Of a stretch of 13,402 bases of DNA, positions 8,708 to 13,402 are shown in pieces; positions within the stretch are counted from its first letter, which is position 1, and every line of letters starts with the position of its first letter. The translations under genes and the position numbers were made by a program. The stretch is from positions 1-13,402 of the forward strand of contig DAHUYW010000060.1 in NCBI GenBank assembly GCA_027306915.1, written 5' to 3'. The notes under the pieces were generated by a model. It ran no database searches. It was not told where the DNA came from and saw nothing but the letters and a program-made list of their open reading frames with translations. Origin of the DNA: Spirochaetales bacterium. Its GTDB lineage: Bacteria; Spirochaetota; Spirochaetia; DAHUYW01.

Positions 8708-9363
8708 GGGCCGCCTCAACCATCTCCGCGACAGTCGTCTCCGCGACGATGCTTCCCTCTTTAAGCACGATGGTCTTCGCGGGAAGTGCGAGCGCGTCCT
8801 GGAGGATCTGGGTCGTCATCACGACCTGGCAGGACTCGCTCAAGGAGTGGATCATCGTGAGGATGGTCGCCTGCTCGTCCGGATCGAGCCCTGCCGTGGG
8901 CTCGTCGACGAGGAGAAGCCTGCAGGGACGGATGAGCGCCGCCGCGAGGAGCGCCCGCCGCTTCATCCCGCCGGAGAAAACTTTCAGCCGCCGGTCCATC
9001 GCGTCGTCGAGGTGAAGCCTCTCCACGATTTCTCGGCTTATCGCTTTCGCCTCGGCCATCGATACGTGCGAGCCCGGTCAGGTATTCGCGAAGGGAGAGC
9101 TCACGCGGAAGGTCGTTTTCCTGGGAAACGTAGCCGATCCACTCCCGGACCGCGAGCGGATCCCGGCTCGGATCGACGCCGTCGACGGAAAGGCTCCCCT
9201 CCCCCGGAGAGAGGTACCCGTCGATTGCCTTGAGCAGGGTGCTCTTACCGGCGCCGCTGGGGCCAAGGACGACGACCGACTCGGCGGCCTCGAGCGAGAT
9301 GCCCCGCAGAGCCCACGGCGCTCCCTCACCGTAGCGAAATGAAACGATTGATTATGAAATCAT
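8697..9363 (-). pseudogene. ABC-2 exporter ATP-binding protein (first gene of the operon), nonsense and frameshift
   Basis: A short ABC ATPase. Visible parts: FRYGEGAPWALRGISLEA, Walker A GPSGAGKST, the Q-loop (IGYVSQEND), then, in another frame, signature FSGGMKRRALLAAAL, Walker B LLLVDEPTAGLDP and the C-terminal region EGSIVAETTVAEM. Two lesions: the only in-frame ATG (9363) is followed by TAA as codon 4 (9354-9352), and the frame slips by one base near 9060, between LREYLTGLARID and AEAKAISREIVERL. Removing one base gives 666 bases, exactly 222 codons, a normal length for this type. The alanine-rich switch region reads MTTQ where a histidine is usual, which may be natural in the subfamily or more decay. 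It heads the operon and overlaps the second ATPase by 11 bases. Confidence 0.75.
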
Positions 9364-9415
9364 TCCACACCTTTTTTCGTACGGCGTCCCTGCCTTAAGG
9401 GCCGTCGATTGATTA
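9345..9415. repeat. Direct repeat CGATTGATTA flanking the broken start of the ABC operon
   Basis: The ten bases CGATTGATTA occur at 9345-9354 and 9406-9415. The first copy includes the premature TAA of the first ATPase gene. The 51 bases between them contain the ATG of that gene and a T6 tract at 9372-9377. This could be a small insertion or duplication scar, or chance. Confidence 0.4.
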
Positions 9416-9633
9416 CCCCTGGGTCTGCTGCAGGGTCTACGCGAGATTCCGGAGACCAGCGGTGTCCTTCTTGACGACGCTGCCGGCCTTGAAGTTCCGG
9501 TAATATCGTTCGGCCGTAAGAAAGCTGACGATAATTCGCTGAGGAGACAGACGAGGGTGTTGGAGTGATGAGGTCTCGTCCGGGTGGTCCGTGCTGCTAT
9601 CCCTCGTGTCGCCTTCGCCTCGATGCAGTCCCC
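9416..9633. other. Non-coding gap between the ABC operon and uppP-like gene
   Basis: No protein family is recognisable here. A minus-strand frame ending at TAG 9439-9437 carries a basic tail (ERYYRNFKAGSVVKKD) that might be the end of a lost gene, but it starts inside the uppP-like gene and has no ribosome-binding site. No clear intrinsic terminator for the uppP-like gene was found. Confidence 0.4.
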
Positions 9634-10482
9634 TTAATGAACTCGAAGTATTGCCCACAGCGGCACCAGAATTGTGAGAATCCCAATTATCAACGTCACG
9701 GTGGAGGTGCGAAGTCTTCGCGCGAGGTCGAGGACGAGCCGAATTGCCAAGAACGAAACTATTGCGGCGACCACAAGCATGACCAGCGTCGGGACGAAAC
9801 CGAATTGCGTGATCGCGTCTCTACCTCCGTGGCCGACAAGCACAGGAACTACCCCTGCACCTACTAGAGCCACCACGTCAAGCATGAACGAGAGGCGCAG
9901 CGACTCCTCTGCAGAGAAATCCATCCACAGCAGCGGTGTCATCGTCACGGCGCTGCGGCTGATTCCGGGTAAGGCTGCAAACCCTTGAAGTGCGCCGGTG
10001 ATCGACGCGGCCTTGATGGTTATGGGCTTGTTGTTCTCGTTGCAGCTCCTCGCCCTTCGCGCGAGCCGCTCCTTTCCCCGGGCGACAAAAGAAGTCACTA
10101 ACAGCAATACGCCGATTATCAGCATTGCGATCGAGCCGCTCATTACCGAAAAGGTGCGTTGCACCAAGAGATAGATCGGTATACCAACCACGCCCGTAGC
10201 GAGGGTACCCAGTATCACGAACCGCAACAACCTGGCATTCGGTTCCTGAGCAAAGGGGCGACGAAGGCACTTCAGTGCGCCCCACACTTCTTTGCGGAAA
10301 TAAAAAAGGGCGGCGAAAAAGGAACCGAAGTTGGCGATCAGGCCCAAGGCATAGGCACTTTCCACCTTGACTCCTATAGCGGCAAAATACAGAGTGATCA
10401 TGGTCTTACGGCTTACGGGTAGCCATTCCACCACCCCCTCAATCAGGCCGGCAATGATCGCGGGTATCATTGTTGAATGCAC
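9634..10482 (-). CDS. uppP: Undecaprenyl-pyrophosphatase family protein (UppP/BacA-like), divergent
   Basis: A polytopic membrane protein of 282 residues. UppP removes a phosphate from undecaprenyl pyrophosphate outside the membrane, recycling the cell-wall lipid carrier; extra copies give bacitracin resistance. The acidic motif is present (IEGVVEWLPVS, Glu15 and Glu19), as is the second motif GALQGFAALPGISRSAVT (163-180) with the catalytic arginine. In place of the usual STGH, the first motif continues RKTM, so the conserved histidine is missing. About eight hydrophobic segments are spread evenly along the chain. Start: GTG 10482 lies 8 bases after GGAGG; the in-frame ATGs at 10515 and 10497 have no such site, and 10515 lies next to the -10 box. 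It has its own promoter and is divergent from the PepSY gene. It could act on another polyprenyl pyrophosphate; the histidine change lowers certainty of the exact reaction, not the family. Confidence 0.85.
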   Translation of the reverse strand: MHSTMIPAIIAGLIEGVVEWLPVSRKTMITLYFAAIGVKVESAYALGLIANFGSFFAALFYFRKEVWGALKCLRRPFAQEPNARLLRFVILGTLATGVVGIPIYLLVQRTFSVMSGSIAMLIIGVLLLVTSFVARGKERLARRARSCNENNKPITIKAASITGALQGFAALPGISRSAVTMTPLLWMDFSAEESLRLSFMLDVVALVGAGVVPVLVGHGGRDAITQFGFVPTLVMLVVAAIVSFLAIRLVLDLARRLRTSTVTLIIGILTILVPLWAILRVH

Positions 10483-10505
10483 ACGCTGTCCCTCCATAGA
10501 CGACG

Positions 10506-10534
10506 AATATACCATCCCTACACGCCGGTTTCAG
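10506..10534 (-). promoter_or_regulatory. Promoter of the uppP-like gene
   Basis: On the minus strand CTGAAA (10534-10529; four of six) is followed by 17 bases and TATATT (10511-10506; five of six). The predicted start near 10499 leaves a leader of about 17 bases containing GGAGG (10495-10491) and the GTG at 10482. This supports that GTG and excludes the longer ATG start at 10515. Confidence 0.55.
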
Positions 10535-10540
10535 AAAGGT

Positions 10541-10553
10541 GATTCGAAGAATC
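10541..10553. repeat. Small inverted repeat upstream of the uppP-like promoter
   Basis: GATTC GAA GAATC is a perfect 5-bp inverted repeat with a 3-base centre, just upstream of the predicted -35 box. It may be an operator or chance. Confidence 0.25.
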
Positions 10554-10606
10554 GGAAAGGAATCTAGTTGGCGTGGATTCGCTGGTTGGGCTTTTGCAAG
10601 CCGCCG

Positions 10607-10621
10607 TCACTCTGTAAGTGA
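10607..10621. repeat. Small inverted repeat in the divergent uppP-PepSY gap
   Basis: TCACT, five bases, AGTGA: a perfect 5-bp inverted repeat between the two divergent promoters, 14 bases before the CTTCAT box of the PepSY promoter. A regulator half-site pair is possible but unproven. Confidence 0.22.
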
Positions 10622-10634
10622 GTTTTCCATACCG

Positions 10635-10667
10635 CTTCATGTCGCCTTAAGACTGCCTGCCTACTCT
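10635..10667 (+). promoter_or_regulatory. Candidate response-regulator-type promoter of the PepSY gene
   Basis: CTTCAT at 10635-10640 and CTTAAG at 10646-10651 are 11 bp apart start to start. Ten bases later comes TACTCT (10662-10667), a TAnnnT -10 element. The layout matches the stronger promoter at 11247-11301. The predicted transcript start near 10674 leaves a leader of about 25 bases carrying GGAGG at 10688-10692. There are only two boxes and the second deviates, so this is less certain than its downstream counterpart. Confidence 0.45.
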
Positions 10668-10698
10668 TATCTTAAGATTTCGATCATGGAGGTTCACG

Positions 10699-11178
10699 AT
10701 GAACATTCACGTAAGGATGCGGCGACTTGCCGCAACGATTCTCGGCCTTGCGATGCTCTCCGGCGGTGCGGTTTTCGCCGTGGCGCAAAGTCAGGTCGGA
10801 GGTGACCGCGGCGGGCCGAGCTACAAGAGCTCGATCCAGGTGGATCGCGAGTTTCGGGACCAATCGGAGGCCGCCTATCTGGCTTCAAAGGCAAAGCTCA
10901 CCCTCGCTCAAGCGGTTCAATCCGTGGCAACAGTGCATCCTGCCGCGACCGTCTTGAGCGCCGGCCTAGAGAACGAGAACGGTTCCCTCGTCTTCGCGAT
11001 CGACGTATCCGACACGACCAAGGGCACCTTGGAGGTGGTTGTCGACGCGGGAAACGGCAAGATCCTCGGCGAGAATATGGGCTCTTCCGAGCGCCAGGGC
11101 TTCCACGGCGAGGGACGCTCGGGGGAAGAGGCCAATCGGTCGGCGGAGGGCGAGCATTCCAACAATGCAGGGGATTGA
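10699..11178 (+). CDS. Secreted or membrane-anchored PepSY-domain protein
   Basis: 159 residues. An N-terminal signal sequence (basic MNIHVRMRR, hydrophobic LAATILGLAMLSGGAVFAVA) has a likely cleavage after AVA near residue 29, or may be retained as an anchor. One PepSY domain follows: KLTLAQAVQSVATVHPAATVLSAGLE (about 66-91), then the strands LVFAIDVSD and TLEVVVDAGNGKIL (about 97-125). The polar tail is rich in Gly, Ser and Glu. PepSY domains sit outside the cell membrane and in known cases inhibit proteases or modulate envelope sensors; the partner here is unknown. Start: ATG 10699, six bases after GGAGG. It is followed by a strong hairpin and a separate promoter, so it is probably a single-gene unit expressed in parallel with the lipoprotein operon. 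Confidence 0.83.
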   Translation: MNIHVRMRRLAATILGLAMLSGGAVFAVAQSQVGGDRGGPSYKSSIQVDREFRDQSEAAYLASKAKLTLAQAVQSVATVHPAATVLSAGLENENGSLVFAIDVSDTTKGTLEVVVDAGNGKILGENMGSSERQGFHGEGRSGEEANRSAEGEHSNNAGD

Positions 11179-11204
11179 AGAGCAAACCGACGCCTAAACA
11201 GACT

Positions 11205-11229
11205 GGGTGCGCTCGCGAAGGGCGCACCC
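11205..11229 (+). terminator. Strong hairpin after the PepSY gene (terminator-like, no T tract)
   Basis: GGGTGCGC (11205-11212) pairs perfectly with GCGCACCC (11222-11229). Two further inner pairs (one of them T-G) leave a GCGAA loop. It starts 27 bases after the PepSY stop and ends 18 bases before the first CTTCAT box. There is no T run, so it is either an imperfect or factor-assisted terminator, or a transcript-end stabiliser that insulates the next promoter. Confidence 0.5.
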
Positions 11230-11246
11230 TCGTAGAGCGTCGGAAA

Positions 11247-11301
11247 CTTCATTCAAACTTCACCTTCGCTTCATTCCGGCTTCATCTTACGCGGGTAGCA
11301 T
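11247..11301 (+). promoter_or_regulatory. Four 11-bp direct repeats and -10 box: PhoB/OmpR-class activator promoter
   Basis: The boxes CTTCAT, CTTCAC, CTTCAT and CTTCAT begin at 11247, 11258, 11269 and 11280, exactly 11 bp apart, one helical turn. The last box ends at 11285. Exactly 10 bases later lies TAGCAT (11296-11301) as the -10 element, and no normal -35 box is present. PhoB/OmpR-family response regulators bind such head-to-tail 11-bp repeats and replace the -35 contact; in E. coli pho promoters the last half-site also ends 10 bp before the -10. The predicted transcript start near 11308 leaves a leader of about 32 bases before the lipoprotein gene. The regulator itself is not in the window. 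Confidence 0.72.
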
Positions 11302-11339
11302 CCAGAAAAAGGAAGCGACGAACCCAGGAGGAGCGCTCC

Positions 11340-12029
11340 ATGAAAAGGATTGCTGTTGTTCTTGCCATCGTGGCCATGGCTGCGATGGTGGCTGCTTTGA
11401 GCGGCTGCGGCGGGAGTCACGCCTCGGCCTCACGGCCGGCTGTCGCAGGAGGAATGCCCAACCAGGAAGGCGTATCATCCCGTGGAAGGGCGGCAGGCGC
11501 CGCCACCGCGGCCGCAGGGAGGGGCGCCGCGGAGAAGCCGGTCGCCCGTCGGACAACGCCTTCGGGCGATATCCCCGACAGCCAGGTCTTCGTCACCTAC
11601 GCCTCCTCCGTCGGCGGCTATCAACTTGACGTTCCCGAGGGTTGGGCCCGCCGGGTCGACGGGACCAACGTACGATTTACGTTCGATTTTGACGGCCTTT
11701 CCGTCAAGGTCACGCCGGCGCGCTCCTGTCCAACCGCATCTACAATCCTCGCCAATCAGGCGCAGGCCCTCGATGCAAGCGGCCGGGCGGTGACTGGCGC
11801 GCACGTCATCGACCTAACCATGTCGGGGGAGCCCGTCGTCCTCCTTCGCTACGAGTCGAACTCGGCGCCGAACTCGGTCACGAACAAAGAGGTTCGTCTG
11901 GAGAACGACGCCTACTTCTATTTTCACAACGGCAGACTCGCCGAGCTGCGGCTCTGGGCACCGGCCGGCTCCGATAACGTCGATCAATGGAGGCGCATTT
12001 CAAACAGCTTCACCTGGAGGGTGCCATGA
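11340..12029 (+). CDS. Lipoprotein of the ABC/FtsX operon
   Basis: 229 residues. The signal peptide MKRIAVVLAIVAMAAMVA ends in the lipobox ALSGC, giving lipid attachment at Cys22, so the mature protein sits on the outer face of the cytoplasmic membrane (or at an outer membrane if one exists). A low-complexity Ala/Gly/Arg-rich linker runs to about residue 80. A globular domain follows (GYQLDVPEGWARRVDGTNVRF, ending NSFTWRV) that resembles PsbP/DUF1795-like folds in pattern; I do not recognise a named family. Start: ATG 11340 follows GGAGGAG with six bases between; an in-frame ATG at 11175 would delete the signal peptide logic and precede the promoter. Its stop overlaps the next ATPase start (ATGA). 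By context it is likely the substrate-sensing or accessory partner of the exporter. Confidence 0.82.
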   Translation: MKRIAVVLAIVAMAAMVAALSGCGGSHASASRPAVAGGMPNQEGVSSRGRAAGAATAAAGRGAAEKPVARRTTPSGDIPDSQVFVTYASSVGGYQLDVPEGWARRVDGTNVRFTFDFDGLSVKVTPARSCPTASTILANQAQALDASGRAVTGAHVIDLTMSGEPVVLLRYESNSAPNSVTNKEVRLENDAYFYFHNGRLAELRLWAPAGSDNVDQWRRISNSFTWRVP

Positions 12030-12688
12030 GCATTCTCGAGGCGCATGACCTGTATCGCTTCTATCATGTCGAAGAGGAGGAGACCCTCGCGCTGCAAGGG
12101 GTCAACCTTCGGGTGGAGGCTGGCGAGATGGTGTCGGTTCAGGGACCCTCCGGAAGCGGCAAGTCGACGCTTCTCGCCTGTCTCGCGGGACTCGACGTTC
12201 CCGACGGCGGCTACGTGATCGTTTCAGGCATCCGCATTACGAGGAAATCGGAGGCGGAGCGGGCCGCGATTCGCGCGCGGGATATCGGCATCATGATGCA
12301 GTCGGGCAACCTGTTCGGCCATCTCACCGTGGAAGAGAACATCGCGCTGCAGCTCCACCTGTCGGGCAACCGGGAGCGGAAAACGCGGATTGACGAGCTG
12401 GCGGAACAACTCGGACTCGAAGGGGTGCGACGTGCCCGGCCGGTGCACATCTCCGGCGGCGAGGCGGCTCGAGCCGCGCTTGCGGTCGCGCTTGCCGCAG
12501 AGCCTAAGGTTCTCCTCGCGGATGAGCCGACCGGCGAGGTCGACGCGGAGACCGAGAGAAGGGTCATGGACGCTGTCGACGACTACCGAAGGCAGGGGTC
12601 GGCGGTCCTCATCGTGACGCACAGCGCCGCGGTTGCGCAGCGATCGGACCGCACGATTCACCTGGTCGATGGGAGGGTGGTGGCATGA
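12026..12688 (+). CDS. LolD/MacB-type ABC ATPase with non-canonical signature
   Basis: 220 residues, the usual size for ATPases that partner FtsX-like (MacB-fold) permeases, which move peptides, lipoproteins or antibiotics, or transmit force without transport. Walker A GPSGSGKST (40-48), Q-loop Gln92 (MMQSGNLF), Walker B VLLADEPTG (162-170) and switch His189 (VTHSAAV) are all present. The signature reads ISGGEAARAAL (142-152) where LSGGQxQRVAI is normal: the Gln is Glu and the following residues are altered. The D-loop is EVDAE, also unusual. Start ATG 12026 follows GGAGG and overlaps the lipoprotein stop; an upstream in-frame ATG (11987) lies within the lipoprotein gene and has no Shine-Dalgarno. 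It overlaps the next ATPase by four bases (ATGA), so the two are probably made in equal amounts. Confidence 0.9.
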   Translation: MSILEAHDLYRFYHVEEEETLALQGVNLRVEAGEMVSVQGPSGSGKSTLLACLAGLDVPDGGYVIVSGIRITRKSEAERAAIRARDIGIMMQSGNLFGHLTVEENIALQLHLSGNRERKTRIDELAEQLGLEGVRRARPVHISGGEAARAALAVALAAEPKVLLADEPTGEVDAETERRVMDAVDDYRRQGSAVLIVTHSAAVAQRSDRTIHLVDGRVVA

Positions 12689-13347
12689 AAGGCGAGCCGT
12701 TTGTATCCCTATCGGGCGCCGGTCGAACCTATCTCCAGCGACCAACCCCGGTCGCGGCGCTGAAGGCTGCTACATGTCGAATCCTTCCGGGAGACCGAAT
12801 CGCCGTGATCGGTCCGTCCGGAAGCGGCAAGTCCACTCTCCTTCACCTGATGGGCGGGATCGACACACCCACCGAGGGGTCGGTCACCTGGCCGGCCCTC
12901 GGCGCCATCGAGCAGCTTCGGCCGGGCCATGTAGCATACGTCTTTCAGTCGCAGAGCCTCATCGAGGCGCTCACGGTCGTGGAGAACATCGGGATGCCCC
13001 TCCTCCTTTCCGGGGTAGGCGCCGCGGATGCGGAAGCGCGCTCGCGAGCGATGCTCGCAGGGCTTGGGCTTGAATCGATCGGCGAACGGCTACCCGAAGA
13101 GCTCTCCGGAGGACAGGCGCAGCGCGTCGCCGTCGCAAGGGCCCTTGTCATGCGACCGAGGCTCATTCTTGCGGACGAGCCGACCGGTCAGCTCGATCAT
13201 CCCACCGCGCAGCGCCTCTTCGACGTGCTGCTCGGCTCCCTTTCCGGCCTCGACACGGCGTTGATTGTCGCCACCCACGACACGGCGATCGCCCGCCGAA
13301 TGGCGAGGGTGTGGCGGATCACCCACGGGGAACTGGAGGTAGCATGA
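12685..13347 (+). CDS. LolD/MacB-type ABC ATPase, canonical
   Basis: 220 residues. Walker A GPSGSGKST (43-51), Q-loop (YVFQSQS, Gln88), full signature LSGGQAQRVAVARAL (140-154), Walker B LILADEPTG (160-168) with D-loop QLDH, and switch His198 (VATHDTA). All catalytic residues are intact, unlike the preceding paralogue. It couples ATP hydrolysis to an FtsX-like permease at the membrane. Both ends overlap neighbours by ATGA, a tight operon. An FtsX-type permease start follows directly, which supports the MacB-like assignment over a classical importer. Two adjacent, sequence-divergent ATPases suggest either a heterodimer with one degenerate site or two transporters sharing the lipoprotein. Confidence 0.92.
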   Translation: MKGEPFVSLSGAGRTYLQRPTPVAALKAATCRILPGDRIAVIGPSGSGKSTLLHLMGGIDTPTEGSVTWPALGAIEQLRPGHVAYVFQSQSLIEALTVVENIGMPLLLSGVGAADAEARSRAMLAGLGLESIGERLPEELSGGQAQRVAVARALVMRPRLILADEPTGQLDHPTAQRLFDVLLGSLSGLDTALIVATHDTAIARRMARVWRITHGELEVA

Positions 13348-13402
13348 TCGTTGTCAGGTGGATACGAGGGATCTTTGCCCAGCGTTTAGGGAGGCTCCTG
13401 GG
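13344..13402 (+). CDS. FtsX-like ABC permease, N-terminal fragment (runs off window)
   Basis: Nineteen codons are visible: MIVVRWIRGIFAQRLGRLL. A short basic cytoplasmic start (RWIRG...RRLGRLLG type) is the usual opening of FtsX/MacB permeases just before the first membrane segment. ATG 13344 overlaps the ATPase stop by four bases and follows GGAGG closely. The rest lies outside the window. Confidence 0.6.
   Translation, partial: MIVVRWIRGIFAQRLGRLL

Noticed and set aside
9078..9329. An 83-residue minus-strand frame over the first ATPase
   Set aside because: Ser/Arg-rich shadow; the adjacent frame carries Walker A and the Q-loop.
9437..9658. A 73-residue minus-strand frame with a basic C-terminus
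   Set aside because: It begins inside the uppP-like gene, has no ribosome-binding site and matches no family I know; at most a remnant.
1..13402. CRISPR arrays, tRNA, rRNA, insertion sequences and origins
   Set aside because: No spaced identical repeats, cloverleaf sequences, conserved rRNA segments, transposase motifs or DnaA-box clusters were seen on either strand.

Overview
The window is GC-rich bacterial DNA, with mostly strong Shine-Dalgarno sites, frequent GTG starts and ATGA/GTGA stop-start overlaps. The clear lipobox, the undecaprenyl-pyrophosphatase family gene and the type I R-M genes fit a bacterium. I cannot place it more precisely; a high-GC Firmicute, an actinobacterium or a related thermophile would all fit. 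No rRNA, tRNA, CRISPR array or insertion sequence was found. No gene-free stretch exceeds about 300 bases.

Layout. (1) 1-2950, minus strand: a type I restriction-modification locus with hsdM, interrupted by one in-frame TAG, and the start of hsdS, which runs off the left edge. (2) 3228-4499, plus strand: an intact MFS efflux-type transporter. (3) 4528-5394, minus strand: an HD-domain phosphohydrolase-like gene whose promoter suggests a leaderless mRNA. (4) 5452-9363, minus strand: a four-gene ABC-2 export operon (ATPase, ATPase, permease with a large M1-peptidase-like domain, small permease). Three of the four genes are broken, by two nonsense codons and five frameshifts in total; only the second ATPase is open. 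When the frameshifts are undone, every gene length becomes an exact multiple of three and the junction overlaps remain. (5) 9634-10482, minus strand: a divergent undecaprenyl-pyrophosphatase (UppP/BacA-family) gene with its own promoter. (6) 10699-13402, plus strand: a secreted PepSY-domain protein, then an operon of lipoprotein, two LolD/MacB-type ATPases and the start of an FtsX-like permease.

The most striking regulatory signal lies before the lipoprotein operon. Four copies of CTTCAT/C are spaced exactly 11 bp apart, and the last ends exactly 10 bp before a -10-like TAGCAT. This is the architecture of PhoB/OmpR-class response-regulator promoters. A shorter version (CTTCAT, 11 bp, CTTAAG, 10 bp, TACTCT) precedes the PepSY gene. 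I infer that the PepSY protein and the lipoprotein/ABC module answer to one unseen two-component system. Together with the UppP-like gene and the decayed ABC exporter, the right half looks like an envelope-stress or cell-wall-antibiotic defence neighbourhood. That role is inference; the domains and promoter geometry are read from the sequence.
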